From assembly GCF_030295935.1 (NCBI RefSeq), contig NZ_AP027362.1:2232001-2296000 (forward strand): 64,000 bases of DNA. Direction: 5' to 3'. Of the stretch, positions 47,142-55,273 are shown piece by piece. Positions within the stretch are counted from its first letter, which is position 1; each line of letters begins with the position of its first letter. The notes beneath the pieces are model-generated. The model did not search any database. It was given only the letters and a program-made list of their open reading frames with translations, and was not told the origin of the DNA. The position numbers were made by a program, and so were the translations under genes. The DNA comes from Thalassotalea piscium. GTDB taxonomy: Bacteria > Pseudomonadota > Gammaproteobacteria > Enterobacterales > Alteromonadaceae.

Positions 47142-48356
47142 ATGAAAAGCGTAAAAAAATCGACCAAACTCAACAATGTCTGTTATGAAATTAGAGGACA
47201 AATTGCAGCAGAGGCCAAGCGCTTAGAAGATGAAGGGCATAAAATTTTAAAACTCAATATCGGTAACCCTGCCCCTTTTGGTTTTGAAGCACCAGACGAC
47301 ATACTAAAAGATGTTATTCACAACTTACCAAGCTCGCAAGGCTATAGCGACTCTCAGGGCATTTATTCGGCACGCGTTGCAGTTATGCAGTATTTTCAAC
47401 AGCAAGGTATTTTAGACATTTGTGTCGATGATATTTTTATTGGTAATGGCGTAAGTGAATTAATTGTAATGGCAATGCAGGCACTACTTAATAATGACGA
47501 TGAAGTGCTTATACCTGCTCCAGACTACCCCCTATGGACTGCTGCTGTATCTTTATCTGGTGGTAACCCCGTTCATTACCAATGCGATGAAGACAATAAC
47601 TGGTTTCCAAATATTAAAAATATCGAAGCTAACATTAGCAATAAAACCAAAGCTATCGTGTTAATTAACCCAAACAACCCAACAGGCGCGGTTTATACAG
47701 AAGAGGTGCTACAAGGAATTATTGATTTAGCCCGAAAACACAACTTAATTATTTTTAGTGACGAAATATACGACAAAATTCTTTACGACAATTCGGTTCA
47801 TATACCCACAGCTAGACTTACCAACGATGTATTGGTGATCACTATGGGCGGTTTATCTAAAAATTACCGTATTGCAGGTTTTCGTGCCGGATGGATGGTT
47901 ATATCAGGCCCTAAAATACATGCTGAAGATTACCTAGAAGGCTTAGTCATGTTGTCTTCTATGCGATTGTGCTCTAACGTGCCTTGCCAACATGCCATAC
48001 AAACCGCTTTAGGTGGTTATCAAAGTATTAATGCACTGATCAGTGGCGACGGTAGACTAGTAAAACAACGCAATTTAGCTCATAAACTCATCAATGAAAT
48101 AGACGGTTTATCTTGCAATCAAGCAATGGGTGCCCTTTACTTTTTTGTAAAAGTAGACAAAGAAAAGTTTAATATTACAGACGACGAGAAAATGATCCTC
48201 GATCTGCTAAAACAAGAGAAAATTCTATTAGTTCATGGACGTGCATTCAATATTAAAGAGTACAACTACTTCAGGTTAGTATTCTTACCTCATGTTGATG
48301 AACTAAGGCCAGCACTAGAAAGGCTAAAAAACTTTTTTAGCCGCTATAAACAATAA
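47142..48356 (+). CDS. alaA: Alanine-synthesising aminotransferase AlaA
   Basis: 404-aa fold-type I PLP aminotransferase of the AlaA (YfbQ) group, making alanine from pyruvate and glutamate. Seen: LKLNIGNPAPFGFEAP (about 36-51), INPNNPTGAVY, and the PLP lysine in GGLSKNYRIAGFRAGW (about 237-252). It is followed by yfbR, the same pairing as in E. coli, which supports the symbol. Confidence 0.93.
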   Translation: MKSVKKSTKLNNVCYEIRGQIAAEAKRLEDEGHKILKLNIGNPAPFGFEAPDDILKDVIHNLPSSQGYSDSQGIYSARVAVMQYFQQQGILDICVDDIFIGNGVSELIVMAMQALLNNDDEVLIPAPDYPLWTAAVSLSGGNPVHYQCDEDNNWFPNIKNIEANISNKTKAIVLINPNNPTGAVYTEEVLQGIIDLARKHNLIIFSDEIYDKILYDNSVHIPTARLTNDVLVITMGGLSKNYRIAGFRAGWMVISGPKIHAEDYLEGLVMLSSMRLCSNVPCQHAIQTALGGYQSINALISGDGRLVKQRNLAHKLINEIDGLSCNQAMGALYFFVKVDKEKFNITDDEKMILDLLKQEKILLVHGRAFNIKEYNYFRLVFLPHVDELRPALERLKNFFSRYKQ

Positions 48357-48555
48357 AAATGGTGATCTTTGCAGATAGTTTCACTTCATCTTACCACAAA
48401 TATTTGTAGCTAAAAGATCAACATGCCTTAGGGTAAATCAGGTATAATGGCACAGTAAAATGGTCTGTATAACTAACATACAGCTTGTTGCAACTAATAT
48501 GCAGTAAACGACAACACACTCTTATTAAATACCATCAACAAACAGGAATATATTA

Positions 48556-49164
48556 ATGGCTGAATCTCAAAGCACTTTTCTCGCATGGATGTTTAGAATG
48601 CCGTTAATTAAACGTTGGGCATTAATGTTTTGTGTAAAACCTGAAAATGTTGCTGAGCACTCACATCAAGTAGCCGTTGTTGCCCATTTACTCGCTGTTA
48701 TTCGTAATAAAAAATTTGGCGGCACTATCAATGCCGATCGTGTTGCTACAATTGCCCTTTACCATGAAGCATCTGAGACGCGTTATGGGGACATAGTAAG
48801 CCCAACAAAATATGCTAACCCTGAAATAGCCCGTGAATTTAAAAAGATTGAAAGCTTAGCAGAAAAAGAATGTTTAGCATCATTACCTGTTGAGTTTCAA
48901 GAATTATTTACTGATATCATCGTGCAAGATAACGTTGATGAAGAGTACAAAATAATTGTAAAAGCTGCCGATATCCTCGTTGCTTATATAAAAGCTATTG
49001 ACGAACTCGCGCATAATAACCACGAGTTTACACACGTAGAAGAACGTTTAGATAAAAAACTTAACAGCATGAAGGAAGAAATGCCTGAGGTTGCCTACTT
49101 TTTAGATATATTTTTAGCTTCTTGCTCATCCACGGTTGATCATTTAACCAAAAGTAACAATTAA
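48556..49164 (+). CDS. yfbR: 5'-deoxynucleotidase YfbR-like HD protein
   Basis: 202 aa, HD-domain dNMP 5'-nucleotidase family. Starts SQSTFLAWMFRMPLIKRWAL; metal ligands HSHQVA (about 36) and KAADILVAYIKA (about 140) are present. The signature His-Asp, HDASE in E. coli YfbR as I recall it, reads HEASE here (about residues 75-79), an Asp-to-Glu change at a metal ligand. Activity may be altered. It lies downstream of alaA with a 199-bp gap that contains weak F3-like sequence. Confidence 0.9.
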   Translation: MAESQSTFLAWMFRMPLIKRWALMFCVKPENVAEHSHQVAVVAHLLAVIRNKKFGGTINADRVATIALYHEASETRYGDIVSPTKYANPEIAREFKKIESLAEKECLASLPVEFQELFTDIIVQDNVDEEYKIIVKAADILVAYIKAIDELAHNNHEFTHVEERLDKKLNSMKEEMPEVAYFLDIFLASCSSTVDHLTKSNN

Positions 49165-49238
49165 TCTTTTTTAAACCTCTAGCACAATTAACAGACAAAG
49201 CAATGCGCTGACTTACAATAAGTAATAAATGTGAGTTG

Positions 49239-49292
49239 GCCTAGTTTAATTGATATGCCTAGTTTAATTGATATACACAGTTGAATTCATAT
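49239..49292 (+). repeat. 18-bp tandem repeat
   Basis: GCCTAGTTTAATTGATAT occurs twice exactly (49239-49256, 49257-49274), then a decayed third unit ACACAGTTGAATTCATAT. It is in the 356-bp gap between yfbR and the VOC gene, where nothing else was recognised apart from the GGAGAA of the next gene. Confidence 0.85.
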
Positions 49293-49520
49293 CCCACTTT
49301 ACTGAATGCTCCTAACTTGAATATTGTGGAAGTGTCACATAAATAAGTTATTGCAAGAATCCAATCAAGTTTGCTGTGCAAATATGGGCTTTTAACAAAA
49401 CCAACACCACTGTTACCTCATTAAATTGTGCCACACTTGCGCTCTTCACTCGTGTTAGCTATACCTTATTAGTTGATTACCGTTTACCACTAAAACACTA
49501 AGTTACCATGGAGAAAATTT

Positions 49521-49901
49521 ATGACTAACAACCCTGTAGGCTGGTTTGAAATATATGTATCAGACCTCTCAAGAGCAAAAACTTTTTATCAAACGGTATT
49601 TGAGGTAAAGCTAGAGTCGTTGGGTGATCCCACTGATGACAGTATCAAAATGTTAGCATTCCCAGCAAATATGGACAAATACGGCGCGACCGGTGCACTC
49701 GTAAAAATGGATGGATATTCAACTAGTGGAAACGGTACATTAATTTATTTTTCCTGTGAAGATTGCTCGATAGAAGAGTCTAGAGTTAATTTAGCGGGTG
49801 GTGCTATTCAAAAGCCTAAAATGTCTATTGGCGAGTATGGTTTTATTAGCCTAGCTGAAGATACAGAAGGTAATTTATTTGGGCTTCACTCTTTAAAGTA
49901 A
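49521..49901 (+). CDS. VOC-superfamily (glyoxalase-like) protein
   Basis: 126 aa, two beta-alpha-beta-beta-beta units: VGWFEIYVSDLSRAKTFYQTVF at the start, a second unit with GTLIYFSCEDCSIEESRVNL, and TEGNLFGLHSLK at the end with the Glu/His positions used for metal in this superfamily. Substrate unknown. GGAGAA lies 6 bases before the ATG. Confidence 0.87.
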   Translation: MTNNPVGWFEIYVSDLSRAKTFYQTVFEVKLESLGDPTDDSIKMLAFPANMDKYGATGALVKMDGYSTSGNGTLIYFSCEDCSIEESRVNLAGGAIQKPKMSIGEYGFISLAEDTEGNLFGLHSLK

Positions 49902-49985
49902 TACTAAAGTAACTTTACAGTTATTGAAATCAAGTCGCTGCTTGATTCAATTACCTTAGCTATCAAGGCATATTGGCTGGTTGCT

Positions 49986-51101
49986 TTATTGAGCAGCCCA
50001 ATCGGCCTTTATTTCGCTTAACTCTTCATAATGCTCAAGAAAAACATCAACTAAGTCAGGATCAAATTTAATTCCTTTTTGCTGAATAAAAAATGCCTTT
50101 ATCTGCTCATCATCCCATGCAGCTTTGTAACTTCTCGCTGAACGTAAACTATCATAAACATCAGCAAGTGCCATGATACGAGCTTCTAACGGTATAGCTA
50201 GGCCTTTTAACCCTTCAGGGTAACCACTTCCATCCCAGTTTTCATGATGAGATAGTGCCATTTTTGCACCCAACTTAGAAATACTCGCTTGGGATTTTGA
50301 CAATAATTCACTGCCTATCTCAGCATGCTGTTTCATTAGCAACCATTCAGCATCGTTAAGCTTTCCAGTTTTCTGTATGACTGATTCAGGTACGATAATT
50401 TTACCAATATCGTGCAAAGGTGCCGCTAAACGAATAGCTCGAGCATGGTCATCAGCTAAGCCTAATTTAAGTGCGAGCAGTTCACAAACAAGCGCCACAC
50501 GATGAACATGTTGTCCGGTTTCTTTACAGCGCGCTTCGATAGCATCGCCAACTATGTAAAGTAGCTCTTTTTGTGTCCTCTCTATCTCATGTTGCTTAGT
50601 TAAGTTTTCTAAGATCAAAGCAATATTAGTGGCGAACAATTCAACCAAACTAGAGCGAAAATGCTCATTATCATCTTCAAATTCAATATAGAGCACAGAA
50701 GACACGTTACTTGCTGTTTCGTAATAGCCAATAAAGCAATGGTCATCCGTATAGTGCGCTTTATTATCAAAGGCTTCTCGTATTAACTGTTTAATATCAT
50801 CTGATATTTCTGACCGGTCTAAGTCATCAGATTCACTCACGTACTTCCCGGTGCATGCAAGAATATAGTTGGTACTTTTTTGGTCATAATCTATCTGATT
50901 TCGGGCAATATAAAGTGCAGAGCTGTCTAGATCCATTAGGGTAAGTAAATTATTTAATGCCGCCGAGCCAAAAGATTTAAATTGATTTATTTTAAGAAGA
51001 TCATGCGTAGATTTAATGAGTTGTTTAAAGGCGTCTAAGCTTCTCTTGATGATCATAATATCGCGATAAGCTCTGATTGCTGCGTATACTGTTGTGATCA
51101 T
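49986..51101 (-). CDS. DUF3369 plus HD-GYP c-di-GMP phosphodiesterase part of a split response regulator
   Basis: 371 aa as an open frame from the ATG at 51101. Residues 1-160 are the DUF3369 sensor domain (TTVYAAIRAYRDI) and 170-360 an HD-GYP domain with LHDIGKIIVPESV and HHENWDGSGYPEGL, whose metal and GYP residues are intact. The frame is open upstream to the element at 51142 and reads NDYKEKTDFTANK, the usual linker between REC and DUF3369. It is thus the 3' part of a gene whose receiver domain lies beyond element F3 copy 3. No good ribosome site precedes the ATG, so expression is doubtful. Confidence 0.85.
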   Translation of the reverse strand: MITTVYAAIRAYRDIMIIKRSLDAFKQLIKSTHDLLKINQFKSFGSAALNNLLTLMDLDSSALYIARNQIDYDQKSTNYILACTGKYVSESDDLDRSEISDDIKQLIREAFDNKAHYTDDHCFIGYYETASNVSSVLYIEFEDDNEHFRSSLVELFATNIALILENLTKQHEIERTQKELLYIVGDAIEARCKETGQHVHRVALVCELLALKLGLADDHARAIRLAAPLHDIGKIIVPESVIQKTGKLNDAEWLLMKQHAEIGSELLSKSQASISKLGAKMALSHHENWDGSGYPEGLKGLAIPLEARIMALADVYDSLRSARSYKAAWDDEQIKAFFIQQKGIKFDPDLVDVFLEHYEELSEIKADWAAQ

Positions 51102-51141
51102 TTTATTCGCAGTAAAGTCTGTTTTTTCTTTATAGTCATTA

Positions 51142-51404
51142 GGGCGTGTTGATCTTTCGAGTACAAATTTTGTACGAATTAAACATGATTTAATTGAGGC
51201 GTAGCGAATACAGTGTAGTATTCTACATAAATGCGCTAGAACGAAAAGTAAATCATGTTTAAACGTATCCGTAGGACAGCGCCTCTTTGGTTTTTCTACG
51301 GCGTTTTCACTTATTTATGGGGAACAACCCCATTACATAAGTTCAGCCTTGTATAAACACCAAATAAATCGCTGCAAAAATGTACAGCAAAGTTCAACAC
51401 GCCC
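51142..51404. repeat. MITE-like element F3, copy 3 (263 bp), inside a response-regulator gene
   Basis: Ends GGGCGTGTTGATCTTT and, inverted, GGGCGTGTTGAACTTT, flanked by perfect TA duplications (51140-51141, 51405-51406). Contains palindromes GTACAAATTTTGTAC and ATGGGGAACAACCCCAT. Removing it with one TA rejoins EFDI to NDYKEKT in frame. Confidence 0.93.
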
Positions 51405-51792
51405 TAATATCAAATTCTTTAATGACTTTAGCTTCTGGTGCAGAACCCGCTTGCCCTGTTCTCAATATTAATCGTATTGATTGATTTTTAAGATCGTTTC
51501 TTATCCAATCAACTAACTCAAGTCCTGCATGGTCAGTTTCCATCACTACGTCTACGAATGCCATACAGAAAGTATCATCATTTTTTAAAATTTTTTGCGC
51601 TTCTTGTGAAGAAAATACTGAGACAATCTCTAATGAACGATTTTCAATAATCGCATCAGACAATACCAGTTGAGTAATTTCATGAACGGCTTTATCGTCA
51701 TCAACAACGAGAATACGCCACACTTTTTTATTTTTTTTATTTGTATCTGTAGGTTCGACTGATTCTTCATCCTTAAAAACGAACATAGACAT
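51394..51792 (-). pseudogene. Receiver-domain fragment of the split response regulator
   Basis: REC domain (WRILVVDDDKAVHEITQLVL; phosphoacceptor Asp in CMAFVDVVMETDHAGLEL; LRTGQAGSAPEAKVIKEFDI). It ends with three element-encoded residues (RAC) and a stop inside F3 copy 3. The full gene would be REC-DUF3369-HD-GYP, about 510 aa. The ATG at 51792 with GAGG upstream is preferred over TTG 51807. The fragment could still fold as a lone receiver, without its output. Confidence 0.88.
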
Positions 51793-51977
51793 ACACTTAA
51801 GCCTCAAAAATACACATAATAGTTTGAGTGTAGACCAGTTAGAAAATTTTACTAACTATCGATAAAACATAACAAGATTAAAGTTAAAAGGTAATTAGAA
51901 AAGGTGATTTTTTCTAAGAGTCAAACCCCTACATAGCAATTAATTATATCTAAAAACAAATAAATTGTAATTTTAGG

Positions 51978-52006
51978 TTGACACTGATAGACAAACCCCT
52001 TAAAAA
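51978..52006 (+). promoter_or_regulatory. Probable promoter of the ilv operon
   Basis: TTGACA (51978-51983), 17 bases, then TAAAAA (52001-52006), four of six matches to the -10 consensus. It lies 37 bases before the leader-peptide ATG. Confidence 0.5.
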
Positions 52007-52042
52007 TATAGGCACAAAACTTATAGTATTTAATATAAACAA

Positions 52043-52123
52043 ATGAATTTTTCAAATTTACTCAACGTCGTCCTCTTAGTCGTGGTGGTTATTAAACCAG
52101 CGCGGGGATTGTGTATTGTGTAA
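52043..52123 (+). CDS. ilv leader peptide (attenuation)
   Basis: 26 codons whose residues 6-17 read LLNVVLLVVVVI, followed by KPARGLCIV: 13 of 26 codons are Leu, Val or Ile, the three amino acids the downstream enzymes help make. A transcription terminator follows 27 bases after the stop. This is the classic layout where ribosome stalling at scarce branched-chain amino acids prevents termination. Confidence 0.9.
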   Translation: MNFSNLLNVVLLVVVVIKPARGLCIV

Positions 52124-52150
52124 ATAATGTAAGTAATTTAACAAATACTG

Positions 52151-52183
52151 AACCCTCGCTCTGAAAAGACCGAGGGTTTTTTT
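52151..52183 (+). terminator. Attenuator terminator of ilvIH
   Basis: AACCCTCG and CGAGGGTT form the stem (52151-52158 / 52171-52178), continuing into seven T, between the leader peptide and ilvI. Confidence 0.9.
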
Positions 52184-52218
52184 ATAGATTTTTTCTAATA
52201 ATTTTAAAGGGTTAACTC

Positions 52219-53943
52219 ATGAAAAAAAACGCGTTCACGGGCGCTGAAATGGTGGTAAAAGCACTTGCAGCGTTAGAAGTAAAATACATTTTTGGTTACC
52301 CTGGTGGTTCGGTGTTAGATATTTATGATGCAATTTTCCAGCAGTCTGATTTTGAGCATATTCTTGTACGCCATGAACAAGCAGCTACTCACATGGCTGA
52401 TGGTTACTCACGTGCGACAGGGAAAGTAGGTGTTGTACTGGCAACCTCTGGCCCTGGCGCAACTAACTGTGTTACAGGTATTGCAACAGCTTACATGGAC
52501 TCTATTCCTATGGTAGTACTTGCAGGCCAAGTACCAACCAACTTAATTGGCGATGATGCTTTTCAAGAAACTGATATTGTTGGCTGCTCACGCCCTATTG
52601 TAAAACATAGCTTTAATTGCAGAACGTTAGAAGACATTCCAAACACTATTGCTAAAGCATTTTATATTGCGAAAACAGGCCGCCCTGGCCCGGTGGTTGT
52701 AGAGCTTCCCAAAGACATTTTAATGCCGCACAACAAAGGGGAGTTCCACATTGAAACTGATGTTAAAATGCGTTCATACAACCCCACTAAAAAAGGTCAC
52801 CCTAAGCAAATTCGCAAAGCAGTAAAAACGATTAACTCAGCCAAAAGACTTGTGGTTTATTCAGGTGGCGGCATAGTGTTAGCTGATGCTGCAGAGTTAC
52901 TAACCGAGTTGGTTGAAACATTAAACGCACCTTGTACAAACACATTAATGGGCTTAGGCGGTATATCGGGCACTCATAAAAACTTTATTGGTATGTTAGG
53001 TATGCACGGTAGTGTAGAAGCTAACAAAACCATGGCAAATGCCGATGTTATTTTAGCGCTTGGTGCTCGATTTGATGATCGCGTTACCAACAATGTTAAA
53101 AAGTTTTGCCCTGACGCCACTATCATTCATGTTGATATTGACCCTACGTCTATTTCTAAAACGATCAATGCGCATATCCCAGTAGTTGGTTTAATTGATA
53201 TCGTTCTACAACAACTATTAGATGAGTTAAAAGAAAGTAATTACCATATAAACCAACAAGCCAATGATAGCTGGTGGCAACAAATTAATGCGTGGCGGGC
53301 TCTAAATAGTGCGAGTTATGTGCAAGATGATGGCAAAATAAAGCCTCAGCGAGTAATAGAGTCAATGTACAAAATCACCAATGGTAAAGCGTATGTTTGC
53401 TCTGATGTTGGACAACATCAAATGTTTGCGGCCCAACATTACCCTTTTGCTAAGCCTCGTCAATGGATTAACTCTGGCGGCTTAGGAACAATGGGTTTTG
53501 GTTTGCCTGCCGCAATGGGGGTTAAGTTAGCTTTTCCAGACAGCCATGTTATCTGCATTACTGGTGATGGCTCTATTCAAATGAATATTCAAGAATTATC
53601 AACTTGCTTACAGTATAACTTGTCTGTGGTTATTATCTCACTAAACAATCGCTCTTTAGGCATGGTACGCCAGTGGCAAGATATGATTTATGGCGGCAGG
53701 CATGCTTCATCTTATATGGAGTCGCTACCAGATTTCGTTAAACTAGCCGAGTCATACGGCCATATAGGTATGCAAATTAATAACTTAGATGAGCTTGATG
53801 AAAAATTAACACAAGCTTTTGAAATTAAAAACCGTTTAGTATTTGTTGATGTGTTAGTTGACGAACTTGAACATGTTTATCCTATGCAAATACGCCTTGG
53901 TGCTATTGATGATATGTGGATCAGAAAAGGAGAGAAAGCATAA
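52219..53943 (+). CDS. ilvI: Acetolactate synthase large subunit
   Basis: 574-aa ThDP enzyme making acetolactate or acetohydroxybutyrate, first common step of valine, leucine and isoleucine synthesis. Seen: catalytic Glu in [18 protein letters not shown] (about 47), FAD region, and the ThDP/Mg motif [15 protein letters not shown] (about 450-464). The stop overlaps the start of the small-subunit gene (TAATG). Controlled by the upstream attenuator. Confidence 0.95.
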   Translation: MKKNAFTGAEMVVKALAALEVKYIFGYPGGSVLDIYDAIFQQSDFEHILVRHEQAATHMADGYSRATGKVGVVLATSGPGATNCVTGIATAYMDSIPMVVLAGQVPTNLIGDDAFQETDIVGCSRPIVKHSFNCRTLEDIPNTIAKAFYIAKTGRPGPVVVELPKDILMPHNKGEFHIETDVKMRSYNPTKKGHPKQIRKAVKTINSAKRLVVYSGGGIVLADAAELLTELVETLNAPCTNTLMGLGGISGTHKNFIGMLGMHGSVEANKTMANADVILALGARFDDRVTNNVKKFCPDATIIHVDIDPTSISKTINAHIPVVGLIDIVLQQLLDELKESNYHINQQANDSWWQQINAWRALNSASYVQDDGKIKPQRVIESMYKITNGKAYVCSDVGQHQMFAAQHYPFAKPRQWINSGGLGTMGFGLPAAMGVKLAFPDSHVICITGDGSIQMNIQELSTCLQYNLSVVIISLNNRSLGMVRQWQDMIYGGRHASSYMESLPDFVKLAESYGHIGMQINNLDELDEKLTQAFEIKNRLVFVDVLVDELEHVYPMQIRLGAIDDMWIRKGEKA

Positions 53944-54440
53944 TGCGTCGTATTTTAGCTATTTTATTGGAAAACGAACCAGGGTCATTATCTCGTATTG
54001 TTGGCTTGTTTTCACAACGAGCGTTTAACATTGAAAGCTTAACCGTGGCTCCTACAGAAGATGCCAGTTTATCACGTATTACTATCGCCACCAGTGGCGA
54101 CGATAGAGTGCTTGAGCAAATAGTGAAGCAAGTTAACAAGCTGATAGATGTAATTAAAATAACAGACTTAACCGAGAGAAGTCATATTGAACGAGAGTTG
54201 TTATTAATTAAAGTGTTAGCGATGAATGAAAAGTCGCGCACCGAGGTTAAACGTATTACCGATATTTTTAGAGGCTCTATTGTTGATATTGGTAAACAAA
54301 TTTATACGGTTCAACTTACTGGGGACGCTGAAAAGCTTAATGCCTTTATTGAAACCATGGGCAATGAAACTGAAATTATAGAATCGGTACGTTCAGGTTG
54401 CGTTGGCATAGGCCGTGGTGAAAAAGCCTTAAGGGTGTAG
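53943..54440 (+). CDS. ilvH: Acetolactate synthase small (regulatory) subunit
   Basis: 165 aa, IlvH type. N-terminal ACT domain RRILAILLENEPGSLSRIVG (the site for valine feedback inhibition) and LFSQRAFNIESLTVAPTEDA, then the C-terminal domain with EVKRITDIFRGSIVD. Length and start (MRRIL.LLENE.G) match IlvH rather than the shorter IlvN or IlvM. One-base overlap with ilvI. Confidence 0.95.
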   Translation: MRRILAILLENEPGSLSRIVGLFSQRAFNIESLTVAPTEDASLSRITIATSGDDRVLEQIVKQVNKLIDVIKITDLTERSHIERELLLIKVLAMNEKSRTEVKRITDIFRGSIVDIGKQIYTVQLTGDAEKLNAFIETMGNETEIIESVRSGCVGIGRGEKALRV

Positions 54441-54537
54441 CTGCAAAGTAGCCACTTTGTAATATAAACGTTTGAACATTAAACTAAAACTAAGCTAAGT
54501 GCTTGGTTTTAGCTTTACTAACCCTTATGGTGCTCAG

Positions 54538-54960
54538 ATGACAACAACTGTAGTAAAAGCCAGCAACAACGATAAAAAAGCAATATTGCGATTTTATAAG
54601 CAACAGCATTATTCAGCAGGTTTTTTAGGGTTTGATCATACCTACTATATTCAAAAAAACGCTCAAATAATTGCATCTGTTATCCTTTCTAAAATAGTAG
54701 AAAGCAATCCTCAAATGTTGCTTCATGCACTTGTGGTCGATAAACAATATTCAAGGCAAAAGCTGGCAACAACCCTGTTACAGCATTGTATCAGCCAACA
54801 CCCTGCCCTCGTTTGTTTTTCAACAGATGCATTAGCATTACTCTATTTTAAAAATTCTTTTTCACTTATTCCAGAAACACAAATATCTCAAGTGCTCCAA
54901 CAACGTTATCGCATTTATCATCAAAAAAATAACAAACTTCGTTGTTTTATCCATTATTAG
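54538..54960 (+). CDS. GNAT-like acetyltransferase, weakly conserved
   Basis: About 140 aa from ATG 54538 (the frame is open upstream to a GTG at 54499). MLLHALVVDKQYSRQKLATTLLQHC resembles the acetyl-CoA loop and following helix of GNAT enzymes, with QKLATTL in place of the usual Q/RxxGxG/A. ALALLYFKNSFSLIP fits the last strands. The substrate cannot be guessed. It follows ilvH by 97 bases. Confidence 0.65.
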   Translation: MTTTVVKASNNDKKAILRFYKQQHYSAGFLGFDHTYYIQKNAQIIASVILSKIVESNPQMLLHALVVDKQYSRQKLATTLLQHCISQHPALVCFSTDALALLYFKNSFSLIPETQISQVLQQRYRIYHQKNNKLRCFIHY

Positions 54961-54991
54961 GCCATGATTAAATGCAATAGCTTTATTATTT

Positions 54992-55158
54992 AACCTAAAT
55001 TCGGGATAAGTTAAGTACACAAATAAGCCTTATTCACACAAAACTTATAGCATTGGTAGTAAACTTGCACTTAGTACTAAGGAAGAAATACTCTAAAATA
55101 TTGCAAAGTATAACTTTTATATGCGTTAAACGTACATCCATTATCCCGAGTTCAGGAT
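54992..55158. repeat. MITE-like element F1, copy E (167 bp, short subtype)
   Basis: Left end AACCTAAATTCGGGATAAG, right end CATTATCCCGAGTTCAGGAT, flanked by ATTT (54988-54991, 55159-55162). Inverted relative to A, C and F. It provides the uninterrupted version of copy B. It occupies most of the 313-bp gap before the molybdoenzyme gene. Confidence 0.87.
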
Positions 55159-55273
55159 ATTTATGATTTTTAACAAGCGCTTTGTAAAAATAAGCCATTA
55201 AGGCATTTTACCTTTTACTGAAACCCTATATATTAAAGACCCTAGACTGAGTTAAATTATAAAGTAGGTTGCT

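Noticed and set aside
48358-48432. Short inverted repeat GGTGATCTTTGC ... AAAAGATCAACATGCC resembling F3 ends
   Set aside because: Only about 75 bp, imperfect ends and no clear TA pair; possibly an F3 remnant but too weak to list.
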